From the NCBI RefSeq assembly GCF_006716565.1, contig NZ_VFPG01000002.1, positions 372,001 through 436,000 on the forward strand: a DNA stretch of 64,000 nt, read 5' to 3'. The notes below the pieces were generated by a model, which saw only the letters and a program-made list of their open reading frames with translations, was not told the DNA's origin and did no database searches. The stretch is from Nocardia bhagyanarayanae (GTDB taxonomy: Bacteria; Actinomycetota; Actinomycetes; Mycobacteriales; Mycobacteriaceae). Within the stretch, counting starts at the first letter, position 1. Each line of letters starts with the position of its first letter. This document shows positions 43,589 to 52,489 of this stretch, piece after piece. The translations under genes were made by a program, and so were the position numbers.

Positions 43589-45385
43589 TCATCGCAGGTC
43601 GGCCTCGTCGGCGCGCACCGCCCATTGGGCGAACCGCTCGTCCGCGTTCCGGTTCTTGACGAAGTTGCGCACCACGCGCTCGATGTAGTCGCCGAGTTCG
43701 GCGCTGGTCACCTTGTGCTGGCGCAGCTTTCGGCCGAAGCCGCTGTCGAGTCCGAGGCTGCCACCGAGGTGAACCTGGAAGCCCTCGACTTGATTCCCCT
43801 CGCCGTCGTCCACCAGCTGGCCCTTGAAGCCGATGTCGGCGATCTGGGACCGGCCGCAGGAGTTCGGGCAACCGTTGATGTTCACCGTGATCGGCACGTC
43901 GAGCTGAGCGTTGACGTCGGCGAGCCGCTGCTCGAGCTCCGGCGCGAGCACCTGGGAGCGCTTACGGGTCTCGACGAAGGAGAGCTTGCAGAACTCGATA
44001 CCACTGCACGCCAGCAGGTTTCGCCGCCAGATGGACGGACGAGCCTGCAGGCCGAGGGGTTCGAGTTCGGTGATGAGCTGCTCGACCTTGTCGTCGGCGA
44101 CGTCGAGCACGATCAGCTTCTGGTACGGGGTGAAGCGGATACGGTCGGCGCCGATCTTCTCGACCGCGTCGGCCACCTTGGTCAGCACGGTGCCCGAGAC
44201 GCGACCCGCGATGGGGGAGAAGCCGACGGCGTTGAGGCCGTTGCGCAGCCGCTGCACGCCCACGTGGTCGATCGGCTTGGCGGGCTGCTCCGGCGCGGGA
44301 CCGTCGATCAGCTTGCGCTTCAGGTACTTCTCCTCGAGCACCTCGCGGAACTTCTCGATGCCCCAATCCTTGACCAGGAACTTCAGCCGCGCCTTGGTGC
44401 GCAGGCGGCGGTAGCCGTAGTCGCGGTAGAGGGAGACGACGGCCTCCCATACGTCGGGCACCTCGTCCAGCGGGACCCAGGCGCCGACGCGCTGCGCGAG
44501 CATCGGGTTGGTGGACAAGCCACCGCCGACCCAAAGATCAAGGCCCGGACCGTGTTCGGGGTGCTCGACGCCGATGAACGCGACGTCGTTGATCTCGTGC
44601 ACCACGTCCTGCTGACCCGAGATCGCGGTCTTGAACTTGCGCGGCAGGTTCGAGTACTTCTTGTCGCCGATGTAGCGGCGCACGATCTCCTGGATCGCCG
44701 GGGTGGTGTCGATGATCTCGTCCAGCGATTCACCGGCCAGCGGCGAGCCGAGCACGACGCGGGGGCAGTCGCCGCACGCCTCGGTGGTCTGCAGGCCGAC
44801 CTCCTCGAGCCGCCGCCAGATCTCCGGCACGTTCTCGATCTCGATCCAGTGGTACTGGACGTTCTCGCGGTCGGACAGGTCCGCGGTGTCGCGGCCGAAC
44901 TCGGTGGAGATCTGGCCGAGCGTGCGCAGCTGGGCCACGTTCAGCGCGCCGCCGTCGCAGCGCACCCGCATCATGAAGTACTTGGCCTCGAGCAGGTCGA
45001 TGTTCTCGTCGCCGGTGAAGGTGCCGTCGTAGCCCTGCTCGCGCTGGGTGTAGAGGCCCCACCAGCGGAACCGGCCGCGCAGATCGGCCTTGTCGATGCT
45101 GTCGAATCCGCCCTTGGCGTAGATGTTCTCGATGCGGGCGCGGACGTTGAGCGGGTTGTCGTCCTTCTTGCTCTGTTCGTTCGGGTTCAGCGGTTCCCGG
45201 TAGCCGAGCGCCCACTGGCCCTCGGACTTGCGGCGCACGGGCTTGCCGGTGCGGGCGCGCGGCGCCGTCGACGCCTCGGGACGCGGGCGGTCCGGCCGTA
45301 CGCGGCGCTCGGTGGCCGGGCGTTCGGGACGCGCCTGCCGGGGTGTCGGCTGATCGCTGGGACCGGCGTCGGTGCTCGACGTCAT
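43589..45385 (-). CDS. nirA: Ferredoxin-dependent sulfite reductase NirA
   Basis: The 598-residue enzyme reduces sulfite to sulfide with electrons from ferredoxin, using siroheme and a 4Fe-4S cluster. Cluster ligands are ACSGIEFC and NGCPNSCG. The GACGDCPR-like segment (TEACGDCPRVVLGSP) and two NIR/SIR ferredoxin-like half-domains are in the normal order. An Arg/Pro-rich leader of about 55 residues precedes the conserved part. ATG 45385 has AGGAG upstream; GTG/ATG starts farther up are not needed. First structural gene of the reduction operon, behind a poly-Cys leader peptide at 45514-45606. Orthologous to Rv2391. Confidence 0.95.
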   Translation of the reverse strand: MTSSTDAGPSDQPTPRQARPERPATERRVRPDRPRPEASTAPRARTGKPVRRKSEGQWALGYREPLNPNEQSKKDDNPLNVRARIENIYAKGGFDSIDKADLRGRFRWWGLYTQREQGYDGTFTGDENIDLLEAKYFMMRVRCDGGALNVAQLRTLGQISTEFGRDTADLSDRENVQYHWIEIENVPEIWRRLEEVGLQTTEACGDCPRVVLGSPLAGESLDEIIDTTPAIQEIVRRYIGDKKYSNLPRKFKTAISGQQDVVHEINDVAFIGVEHPEHGPGLDLWVGGGLSTNPMLAQRVGAWVPLDEVPDVWEAVVSLYRDYGYRRLRTKARLKFLVKDWGIEKFREVLEEKYLKRKLIDGPAPEQPAKPIDHVGVQRLRNGLNAVGFSPIAGRVSGTVLTKVADAVEKIGADRIRFTPYQKLIVLDVADDKVEQLITELEPLGLQARPSIWRRNLLACSGIEFCKLSFVETRKRSQVLAPELEQRLADVNAQLDVPITVNINGCPNSCGRSQIADIGFKGQLVDDGEGNQVEGFQVHLGGSLGLDSGFGRKLRQHKVTSAELGDYIERVVRNFVKNRNADERFAQWAVRADEADLR

Positions 45386-45427
45386 GAGGTCGCTCCTGCT
45401 GGGTGGGTGGTACATCCGTGCTGAGGG

Positions 45428-45465
45428 CGCGAGGGGCTGATCTCGCGTCCGCGGTGTCAGCGGAC
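45428..45465 (-). promoter_or_regulatory. Tandem hairpins in the nirA leader
   Basis: Read on either strand, GTCCGC (45447-45452) pairs with GCGGAC (45460-45465), and next to it CGCGAG (45428-45433) pairs with CTCGCG (45442-45447). They lie between the leader-peptide stop and the nirA start and share base 45447, so they compete at the edge. No U-run follows, so any attenuation may be Rho-dependent or translational. Confidence 0.45.
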
Positions 45466-45513
45466 CGATGCGATGGGAATCGCCGGGGAACCCGGAAGAA
45501 GGGCGCCGCTGAG

Positions 45514-45606
45514 CTACCGGTGAGAACCGGGCAGACAGCAGGCGCTACAGACGCGCTTGTAGTCGACGTGGCGACGTGCCACAAGTCGTACTCCCGATGC
45601 GCGCAT
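45514..45606 (-). CDS. Poly-Cys leader peptide of the nirA-cysHDN operon
   Basis: A 30-codon frame encodes LVARRHVDYKRVCSACC in its middle, with Cys at positions 20, 23 and 24, then seven more residues and TAG. This is the pattern (RRHVD followed by clustered Cys) of the small actinobacterial ORFs before cysteine and sulfur operons; poly-Cys leaders acting as cysteine-responsive attenuators are known in mycobacteria at the nirA locus. A CACAAT -10-like element ends seven bases before the ATG, consistent with a leaderless transcript. The stop is 128 bases before nirA. Not a functional protein in itself. Confidence 0.85.
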   Translation of the reverse strand: MRASGVRLVARRHVDYKRVCSACCLPGSHR

Positions 45607-45820
45607 GAGGCCTATTGTGCCATGTCAGAAAGGGCGTTCCGACCGTCATGCCGGTATTTCCCGCGAAATAGGGGGAAATTCCCTGGACCGCGGGGTCTAT
45701 TTGTGATGGTCGTCATATTTCCCGGCGCGAATGCGGCCGGTGATTCGCCCGAAGTGTCCGATGTGAACCGCGGCACGCCCCGTTGACCTCGAGTTACCTC
45801 GAGGTACGAGTGTGTATCCC

Positions 45821-46228
45821 ATGAGTACCGCACCTGTCGACACAGAAGTCGAAGTAGCCGCCATCCGCCAGGTCGTCGCCACCGTGGAGCACGTGCAGCA
45901 GCACGAACTCGTCGACGAATTCGTCGCGCTGTTCCGTGCAGACGCCATCTGGACCACGGGTCACGGCAAGCGCCTGTTCGGCCGCGACGCCATCGCCGAG
46001 TTCACCGCCGCGGTCCTGCCCGGCGCGACCGCGCACGGCAAGGCGACCTACGAGCTCGAGCACGTGCTGTTCATCCGGCCCGACGTGGCCGCGGTGAAGG
46101 TGCGCCAGCGGTACTTCAGCAACGAGGGTGTTCTGGAGAGCGAGGGCAGCCCGATGTACGTGATGGCCAAGGAGGACGGCCGCTGGCTGCTCACTGCTAA
46201 CCAGAACACCCCGATCGTCGCGGACTGA
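45821..46228 (+). CDS. SnoaL/SgcJ-like NTF2-fold protein
   Basis: A 135-residue protein with the SgcJ/EcaC-type NTF2 fold: helical start (EVAAIRQVVATVEHVQQHEL), FRADAIWTTGHGKRLFGRDAIAEF, and a C-terminal beta sheet (YVMAKEDGRWLLTANQNTPI). Members bind small hydrophobic molecules and few have known activity. ATG 45821 is preferred over three codons upstream. It is divergent from the nirA leader and converges on an SDR gene 11 bases away. Confidence 0.82.
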   Translation: MSTAPVDTEVEVAAIRQVVATVEHVQQHELVDEFVALFRADAIWTTGHGKRLFGRDAIAEFTAAVLPGATAHGKATYELEHVLFIRPDVAAVKVRQRYFSNEGVLESEGSPMYVMAKEDGRWLLTANQNTPIVAD

Positions 46229-46239
46229 GTGGTGTTGGC

Positions 46240-47013
46240 TCAGGCGGCCTGCTCGTCCTGGTGCGCGCCGCCGAGTCCCTGACCCCAGCCGCCGTCGACC
46301 GGCAGTTCGACGCCGGTGGTGAAGGTGGCGTCGAAGGCGAGGAAGAGCGCCGCCTTGGCGACCTCCTCGACGGTGCCGTTGCGGCGCAGCGGCGTGCTCC
46401 GCTCGCCCTGGCGCAGGAAGTCGGCGCGCTGTTCGGCGGTCAGCCCGACCACGCCCATCGTGGGGGTCTCGATGAAGCCGGGCGCCACGGCGTTGACACG
46501 GATCCGGCGCGGCAACAGCTCCGCGGCCAGCACCTGGGAGATCGCGCGCAGCGCCTCCTTCGACCCGGAGTACGCGCTGAGGCCGGGAAAGATGACGTCG
46601 TTGGCCACGGTGGTGAAGACGATCGAGCCGCCGTCGGTGAGCAGCGGGGCCAGCCTGCGCACGGTGAAGAACGCGCCCTTGGTGTTGATGGCGAACTGCC
46701 GGTCGAACGACTCCTCGGTGGCCTCCGCCAGGGTCTGGAACTCGGCGGTCCCGTGATTGACGAACAGCGCGTCGACGCGTCCGAGCCGCTCCTCGACCAG
46801 GGCGCCCAGCGTCTCGATGTCGCCCATGTCGGCGGCGTCCGAGGCGACCACGTGCGCCTTCCGTCCGGCCAGCCGCTCCCGCGCCTGCTCGATCGTCTGC
46901 AGATTGCGGCCGGTCAGCACCACCTCCGCGCCTTGGTCGAGCAGCGCCTCGACGATGGCCAAGCCCATTCCGTGGGTGCCGCCCGTGACCACTGCCTTCT
47001 TGTCGCCGTGCAT
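46240..47013 (-). CDS. Short-chain dehydrogenase/reductase
   Basis: The 257-residue classical SDR has TGGTHGMG cofactor loop, NHG, YSGSK with catalytic Tyr/Lys, and the usual PGFIETPT segment and C-terminal VDGGWGQG. An Arg after strand 2 (LTGRNLQ) favours NADPH. Substrate unknown. A perfect 11-base inverted repeat lies 30 bases upstream of its start, so it is likely regulated by a dimeric repressor that is not encoded next door. Confidence 0.9.
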   Translation of the reverse strand: MHGDKKAVVTGGTHGMGLAIVEALLDQGAEVVLTGRNLQTIEQARERLAGRKAHVVASDAADMGDIETLGALVEERLGRVDALFVNHGTAEFQTLAEATEESFDRQFAINTKGAFFTVRRLAPLLTDGGSIVFTTVANDVIFPGLSAYSGSKEALRAISQVLAAELLPRRIRVNAVAPGFIETPTMGVVGLTAEQRADFLRQGERSTPLRRNGTVEEVAKAALFLAFDATFTTGVELPVDGGWGQGLGGAHQDEQAA

Positions 47014-47043
47014 TGCCGGTTCCTTTCTCGGTTCCTGATGAGC

Positions 47044-47070
47044 ATCTCGGTTACTTCTGGTAACCGAGAT
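47044..47070. promoter_or_regulatory. Perfect inverted repeat ATCTCGGTTAC-N5-GTAACCGAGAT
   Basis: Eleven-base arms flank TTCTG just upstream of the SDR gene, and another half-site-like CGGTTACCG appears about 50 bases farther up at 47123-47131. This is a strong operator candidate for an HxlR-, MarR- or TetR-type repressor; none is encoded within 300 bases. Confidence 0.65.
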
Positions 47071-47367
47071 GATCTTCGGGCACCGGGTCTGAACTGGGAA
47101 GACCGCACTTTTTTGTCAGTCGGTTACCGCGCGGATACCAATCAGGACCTCCCGCTGGGGCGCGCTCGGCGGTCGGCGTCGAGCGCGAACCGCCTCGGAT
47201 TGCCGGGTCGTCGGCTTCGCGAGCCGCGTCCGGATGCCGGGCCACGGGGATCCGCACCCGAGCCGGGTCCCGGAGATTCGGGACCGTGATGGAGGTCGTC
47301 AGCACATCAGGGTCGCCCGGAAGGTCCCGGGCGGAGGGCGTCGCGGTTCGGCGGGCACACTGGACAG
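47071..47367. other. 297-bp divergent intergenic region before hemW
   Basis: Contains a partial repeat of the SDR operator and a CTTTTTTG tract near 47110. No gene is supported. The right end should carry the hemW promoter. Confidence 0.4.
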
Positions 47368-48573
47368 GTGAGTTCCGCCGTATCCCTCTCGGAGATCGAC
47401 GCCGACGCGCCCGTGCTGCGCGACTTCGGCGGCGGCCCGTTCGGCGTGTACGTGCACGTGCCGTTCTGCGCGACGCGCTGCGGATACTGCGACTTCAACA
47501 CCTACACCGCCGGTGAGCTGGGCAGTTCCGCTTCGCCGCAGTCGTGGCTCGCGGCGCTGCGCGGCGAATTGACCGAAGCCGCCGAGCAGTTCGGCAGGCT
47601 GCCGTCGGCCACGCCCGAGGTCTCGACCGTCTTCGTCGGCGGTGGCACGCCGTCGCTGCTCGGCGGGGACGGTCTCGCCGAGGTGCTCGACGCCGTCCGC
47701 TCGGCGTTCACCCTCGCGCCCGACGCCGAGGTGACCACCGAGTCCAATCCGGAATCCACGTCGCCGGAGTTCTTCGCGCGGATCAGGGCGGCCGGATACA
47801 CCCGCGTCTCGCTGGGGATGCAGTCGGCCGCGCGCCATGTGCTCGCCGTGCTGGACCGCACCCACACACCGGGCCGCGCGGTCGCCGCCGCCCGGGAGGC
47901 GCGCGCCGCGGGCTTCGAACACGTCAACCTGGATCTGATCTACGGAACGCCCGGCGAGCGCGACGCCGATCTCGACGCCAGCCTGGACGCGGTGCTCGAC
48001 GCCGGAGTCGACCATGTCTCCGCCTATTCGCTCATCGTCGAGGACGGCACCGCGCTGGCGCGCAAGGTGCGCCGCGGCGAATTGCCGGCGCCCGACGAGG
48101 ACGTGCTCGCCGCCCGCTACGAACGTATCGACTCCCGCCTCACCGCCGCCGGTCTCACCTGGTACGAGGTATCCAATTGGGCGGCAAACGATTCCGCTCG
48201 GTGCAGGCACAACCTCGGCTACTGGGACGGCGGCGACTGGCTCGGCGCGGGCCCCGGCGCGCACAGCCACCTCGGCGGGGTGCGCTGGTGGAACATCAAG
48301 CACCCGGCCCGGTACGCCGAGCGCGTCACCCGCGGCGGCCTGCCCGCCGCGGGCTGGGAGTCCCTCACCGACGACGAGCGCTACTTCGAGCGCGTCATGC
48401 TGACGATGCGCCTGCGCACCGGCCTTCCCCTCACCGACCTCGCGCCCTCCGCCGCCCCCGCCGTCGACCGAGTCGTCGCCGACGGCTTGGTATTCCGGTC
48501 CGCCGACCACCTCGTCCTCACCGACCGCGGCCGCCTGCTCGCCGACGCCGTCGTCCGCGACCTCCTCACCTGA
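47368..48573 (+). CDS. hemW: Radical SAM family heme chaperone HemW
   Basis: The 401-residue protein has the radical SAM cluster motif PFCATRCGYCDFN (Cys34, 38, 41) and the HemN-like GGTPSLL and GLQSA-type (GMQSA) motifs. HemW proteins insert heme into respiratory enzymes; coproporphyrinogen oxidase activity is unlikely because HemN-specific N-terminal residues are missing. GTG start. In M. tuberculosis the homologue lies at the same place (Rv2388c), upstream of hrcA. Confidence 0.93.
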   Translation: MSSAVSLSEIDADAPVLRDFGGGPFGVYVHVPFCATRCGYCDFNTYTAGELGSSASPQSWLAALRGELTEAAEQFGRLPSATPEVSTVFVGGGTPSLLGGDGLAEVLDAVRSAFTLAPDAEVTTESNPESTSPEFFARIRAAGYTRVSLGMQSAARHVLAVLDRTHTPGRAVAAAREARAAGFEHVNLDLIYGTPGERDADLDASLDAVLDAGVDHVSAYSLIVEDGTALARKVRRGELPAPDEDVLAARYERIDSRLTAAGLTWYEVSNWAANDSARCRHNLGYWDGGDWLGAGPGAHSHLGGVRWWNIKHPARYAERVTRGGLPAAGWESLTDDERYFERVMLTMRLRTGLPLTDLAPSAAPAVDRVVADGLVFRSADHLVLTDRGRLLADAVVRDLLT

Positions 48574-48694
48574 ACCCCCGCGTCAGTTCCTTTCGCCGCG
48601 CTGACCGGCGTCGCACCGATTCGGGTCGACCGCCATTTCTCTCCCGTCGATAGGGAATTGGCGGTTCTGATGGGCCGCAGGGCTTTCGGATCGG

Positions 48695-49450
48695 CTACCG
48701 CGCGGGGTATTTGCGGTCCAGCCATTCGTCGAAGGTCGGGCCCGCGAGGATCGCGTCGGGACCCGGCAACAGCGCGCCCTCGGCTTGGAGTTCGTGGTTC
48801 GGGTCCGTGGTGTCGACGATCTCCTCGACGCGGGACGGTTTGCCAAGGCGTGCGGCGAGTTTCGTCACCGCCGCGGCGAGGTTGAGTTCTTCGGGGCCCG
48901 CGATCTCGACCACGTCGGACGACTCGTCGGCGACGGCGAGCGCGGCCAGTTCCTCGGCGACGACGCGCGCCGCGACGAGCTGTGCGCGGTAGCGCGGCAC
49001 GTAGGCCGCGTCGTCGCGGGTGGTCCAGTCGAGCATCATCTCGGTGAACTCGTGGAACTGCGCCGCGCGCAGGACCCGCACCGGCACCGGACCTTCGCGG
49101 TAGGCCGCCTCGTGCGCCAGCTTCCCTGCGTAGTGCCCCGCGGTGAACCGATCGATGCCGATGATCGACAGGACCGCGATCCGCCGCACGCCCGCCGCGG
49201 CAGCTTCCCGCTGCACGTTGCGGCCGATGGTGCGGAAGTAGTCCGTCACGGCCGCGGTGTCGGTGGTGTTCGCGTTGACCGCGTCGACCACGATGTCCAC
49301 CCCGGCCAGCGCGCCGTCCAGTCCCGCGCCGGTGTAGACGTCAACGCCCGCACCACGACTGATCGCCACCACCTCGTGGCCCTGGTTCCTCAGCACGTCG
49401 ACCACTTCGCGACCGATCCGCCCGCTCGCACCAACTACTGCGATTCGCAT
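48695..49450 (-). CDS. NmrA-like NAD(P)-binding protein
   Basis: A 251-residue Rossmann protein starting MRIAVVGASGRIGREVVDVL, with the GxSGxIG glycine loop but no YxxxK pair, as in NmrA/SDR-a atypical members. It may be a reductase or a redox-sensing regulator. It stands alone, convergent with hemW; 121 bases between them hold no feature. Substrate unknown. Confidence 0.85.
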   Translation of the reverse strand: MRIAVVGASGRIGREVVDVLRNQGHEVVAISRGAGVDVYTGAGLDGALAGVDIVVDAVNANTTDTAAVTDYFRTIGRNVQREAAAAGVRRIAVLSIIGIDRFTAGHYAGKLAHEAAYREGPVPVRVLRAAQFHEFTEMMLDWTTRDDAAYVPRYRAQLVAARVVAEELAALAVADESSDVVEIAGPEELNLAAAVTKLAARLGKPSRVEEIVDTTDPNHELQAEGALLPGPDAILAGPTFDEWLDRKYPAR

Positions 49451-49536
49451 CCGGTGACTCCTCCATGTCGATACCTACGCCGAGACGACGATGTGCTGAC
49501 CCGAGGTGTGACACGTATGTCCGAGAACGTCCTGCT

Positions 49537-49620
49537 GTGAGCGAGCGTAGCGAGCGAACCATGGACGCAGCGCGCTAGGGCGCACGACGGAGCCGAGCGC
49601 CGGCGAGGCGAAGTTGTGAG
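49537..49620 (+). repeat. Intergenic repeat, copy 2
   Basis: Matches 416-497: GTGAGCGAGCGTAGCGAGCG, AACCATG, a variable centre, then GGCGAGGCG and a terminal GTGAG. As at holA, GAGG sits seven bases before the last GTG. In this copy the downstream gene uses its own ATG 56 bases later, and the first GTG frame stops after 13 codons. Confidence 0.7.
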
Positions 49621-49675
49621 CACTATCGCAGATCGGAGAAGCCGCGTAGGCTCCGGCTCGACACCGAGGAGTCCT

Positions 49676-49891
49676 ATGCCACAGGCACGAGACGTCGACC
49701 AGTATCCGGTTCATGGCGAATTCGCCGAGGCGAGGGCCGCCGAAAAGGCGGAGAACGCACGCCAGCACGCCATCGCCGCCCGCACTGTCGCCGGATACGC
49801 CCAAGATGCCGCCGATTGCGAGTCCCTGCTTGCCATGCTCGGGCTCGATGCCATGGCGGGCAAGCGCGCCAAGGGTTTCGACAGCCGCTGA
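49676..49891 (+). CDS. Small Ala-rich hypothetical protein
   Basis: A 71-residue soluble protein (MPQARDVDQYPVHGEF, then helical AEARAAEKAENARQHA and ESLLAMLGLDAMAGK). GAGGAG five bases before ATG 49676 decides the start; a longer frame from GTG 49616 starts inside the intergenic repeat. No family recognised. Located upstream of hrcA on the same strand but 264 bases away. Confidence 0.7.
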   Translation: MPQARDVDQYPVHGEFAEARAAEKAENARQHAIAARTVAGYAQDAADCESLLAMLGLDAMAGKRAKGFDSR

Positions 49892-50155
49892 GCGTCGCCG
49901 ATGCGCGAACCGGGCGGTGATCATCGCCCGATGCCCGGCACGGGCTCCCGGGCGGGTCGACCGTGCCCGTTGCGGTTCGCGACATCTTCGCCGAGAATGC
50001 CTGCCTGCGGCCCTGTCGCGCGCCCGCGGGACGGGCGATTGGCGGGTCGGCAACTAAACTGGATACTCAGACGACCGGGAGGCCGCGGCGTTTCACGCGC
50101 CCCCGAATGCGTCGGCGGGCCCGCGGCGTATCGAGAAGGCGAGGAGGTGGGGCCG

Positions 50156-51187
50156 ATGTCGAGCACCGAGGATCGGCGCTTCGAGGTCCTGCGCGCGATC
50201 GTCGCGGACTATGTCGCCACCAAGGAACCGATCGGCTCGAAAACCCTGGTGGAACGGCACAATCTGGGCGTCTCCAGCGCGACGGTCCGCAACGACATGG
50301 CGGTGCTCGAGGCCGAGGGCTACATCACCCAGCCGCACACCAGCTCCGGGCGCATCCCCACCGACAAGGGCTACCGGCAGTTCGTCGATCGCATCTCCGA
50401 AGTGAAGCCGCTCTCGCCGGCCGAACGGCGCGCGATCATGGAGTTCCTGGAATCCGGCGTCGATCTCGACGATGTGCTGCGCCGCGGCGTGCGGCTGCTG
50501 GCCCAGCTGACCAGGCAGGTGGCGGTGGTGCAGTACCCGACGGTGTCGGCGTCGACGGTGCGCCACATTGAGGTCGTCGCGCTGAACCCGGCGCGGCTGT
50601 TGCTCGTGGTGATCACCGACACCGGCCGGGTCGATCAGCGCCTGGTCGAGCTCGGCGCGGTGATCGACGACGAGGACCTGGCCGCGCTGCGCGCCATGCT
50701 CGGCGGCGCGATGGACGGCAAGCGCCTGGCCGCCGCCTCGGCCGCGGTCGCCGAACTCCCCGAACGCGCCCCGCGCCAGCTGCGCGACGTGCTGATCCGG
50801 GTGTCGACCGTGCTGGTGGAGACCCTGGTCGAGCATCCCGAGGAGCGGCTGGTGCTTGGCGGCACCGCGAACCTGACCCGCAATGCCGCCGATTTCGGTC
50901 TGCCCGGCTCGCTGCGTCAGGTGCTGGAGGCGCTGGAGGAGCAGGTGATCGTGCTCAAATTGCTGGCCGCCGCGCAGCATCCCGGCACGGTGACGGTGCG
51001 GATCGGCGAGGAGACCCAGGTCGAGCAGATGCGCAGCACGTCGGTGGTCTCCACCGGCTACGGCGTCGAGGGCGCGGTGCTCGGCGGCATGGGTGTGCTC
51101 GGCCCGACGCGGATGGACTACCCGGGCACCATCGCCTCGGTCGCGGCCGTGGCGCGCTACATCGGCGAGGTGCTGGCCGAGCGCTGA
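50156..51187 (+). CDS. hrcA: Heat-inducible transcriptional repressor HrcA
   Basis: The 343-residue protein represses chaperone genes at CIRCE sites. The winged-helix N-terminus ([20 protein letters not shown], then [14 protein letters not shown]) and the GAF-like and C-terminal parts ([31 protein letters not shown]) are complete. ATG 50156 follows GAGGAGG by eight bases. Adjacent to dnaJ2 as in mycobacteria. I found no CIRCE element (TTAGCACTC-N9-GAGTGCTAA) before hrcA or dnaJ2. Confidence 0.95.
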   Translation: MSSTEDRRFEVLRAIVADYVATKEPIGSKTLVERHNLGVSSATVRNDMAVLEAEGYITQPHTSSGRIPTDKGYRQFVDRISEVKPLSPAERRAIMEFLESGVDLDDVLRRGVRLLAQLTRQVAVVQYPTVSASTVRHIEVVALNPARLLLVVITDTGRVDQRLVELGAVIDDEDLAALRAMLGGAMDGKRLAAASAAVAELPERAPRQLRDVLIRVSTVLVETLVEHPEERLVLGGTANLTRNAADFGLPGSLRQVLEALEEQVIVLKLLAAAQHPGTVTVRIGEETQVEQMRSTSVVSTGYGVEGAVLGGMGVLGPTRMDYPGTIASVAAVARYIGEVLAER

Positions 51188-51255
51188 CGCCGAACCGTGC
51201 CAACGGCGCTGCTACCCTCGAACCTCTGGCCGGATAAAGTTGAGTGCATCCGACT

Positions 51256-51276
51256 AATGCCGATGGTGTCGGCATT
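51256..51276. promoter_or_regulatory. Inverted repeat AATGCCGA-N5-TCGGCATT before dnaJ2
   Basis: Perfect 8-base arms lie 51 bases before the dnaJ2 start in the hrcA-dnaJ2 spacer. It does not match CIRCE. It could be an operator or an mRNA hairpin in the leader. Confidence 0.5.
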
Positions 51277-51327
51277 CGGTTGGAGCGGCACAGGCGAGTC
51301 ACAGCGACCAAGGACTAGAGAACTCAA

Positions 51328-52485
51328 GTGGCACGGGACTACTACGGACTGCTCGGCGTCGCGAAGAACGCGACCGACCAGGAGATCAAGCGCGCCTACC
51401 GCAAGCTGGCCCGCGAACTCCACCCGGACGTCAACCCCGACGAGGCCGCGCAGGCCAAGTTCAAGGACGTGTCGGCGGCCTACGAGGTGCTCTCCGATCC
51501 GGAGAAGCGCCGGATCGTCGACATGGGCGGCGACCCGCTCGAGTCCGGTGGCGCCGGCGGCGCCGGCTTCTCCGGCGCGGGCTTCGGCGGCCTCGGCGAC
51601 GTGTTCGAGGCGTTCTTCGGCGGCATGAGCGGCGCGGGCGGCGGTCAGCGCAAGCCGCGCGGCCGGGTGCAGCCCGGTGCCGACTCGCTGCTGCGCACCC
51701 GCTTGAGCCTCGCCGAATGCGCGGTGGGCGTCACCAAGCACCTGACCGTCGACACCGCCATCCTCTGTGACAACTGCCACGGCGCGGGCACCAACGGCAA
51801 CTCCAAGCCGGTGCGCTGCGAAACCTGCGGCGGCGCAGGCGAAGTCCAGTCCGTGCAGCGCTCGTTCCTCGGCCAGGTGCTCACCTCGCGGCCGTGCCCG
51901 ACCTGCCGCGGCGCGGGCGAGACCATCCCCGACCCCTGCCACAAGTGCGGCGGCGACGGCCGGGTGCGCGCTCGTCGCGAGATCGCCGCGCCCATCCCGG
52001 CGGGCGTGGCCAACGGCATGCGGGTCCGGCTGGCCGCACAGGGCGAGGTCGGCCCGGGCGGCGGCCACGCGGGCGATCTGTACGTGGAGATCGTGGAGCA
52101 GCCGCACGACGTGTTCGTCCGCGACGGCGACGACCTGCACTGCACCATCCGGGTGCCGATGGTGGACGCCGCGCTGGGCACCACCGTGGTCATCGACACG
52201 ATCCTGGACGGCCCGACCGAGCTGACCATCGCACCGGGCACCCAGCCCAACGAAGTCTCCGTGCTGCGCGGGCACGGCATGCCGCGGCTGCGCTCGGGCG
52301 CCCGCGGTGACCTGATCGCGCACCTGGACATCGTGGTGCCGACCAAGTTGGACGGCAAGCAGACCGAGCTGCTGCGCAAGTACAAGGGCATGCGCGAGCG
52401 CGACCGCGCCGAGGTGATGACGGCGCAGTCCGAGCACAACAGCGGCCTGTTCGCGCGGCTGCGCGCCTCGTTCAGCGGGCGCTGA
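51328..52485 (+). CDS. dnaJ2: Chaperone protein DnaJ, second paralogue
   Basis: The 385-residue co-chaperone has a J domain with HPD at residues 32-34, a short Gly-rich linker, four zinc-finger repeats ([32 protein letters not shown]) and the C-terminal client-binding barrels. It stimulates DnaK ATPase. GTG start. Between hrcA and rsmE as in mycobacteria (Rv2373c). Confidence 0.96.
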   Translation: MARDYYGLLGVAKNATDQEIKRAYRKLARELHPDVNPDEAAQAKFKDVSAAYEVLSDPEKRRIVDMGGDPLESGGAGGAGFSGAGFGGLGDVFEAFFGGMSGAGGGQRKPRGRVQPGADSLLRTRLSLAECAVGVTKHLTVDTAILCDNCHGAGTNGNSKPVRCETCGGAGEVQSVQRSFLGQVLTSRPCPTCRGAGETIPDPCHKCGGDGRVRARREIAAPIPAGVANGMRVRLAAQGEVGPGGGHAGDLYVEIVEQPHDVFVRDGDDLHCTIRVPMVDAALGTTVVIDTILDGPTELTIAPGTQPNEVSVLRGHGMPRLRSGARGDLIAHLDIVVPTKLDGKQTELLRKYKGMRERDRAEVMTAQSEHNSGLFARLRASFSGR

Positions 52486-52489
52486 GCCG

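Noticed and set aside
43532..45424. A 630-codon plus-strand frame across nirA
   Set aside because: Antisense shadow of a clearly identified sulfite reductase; composition typical of codon-position GC bias.
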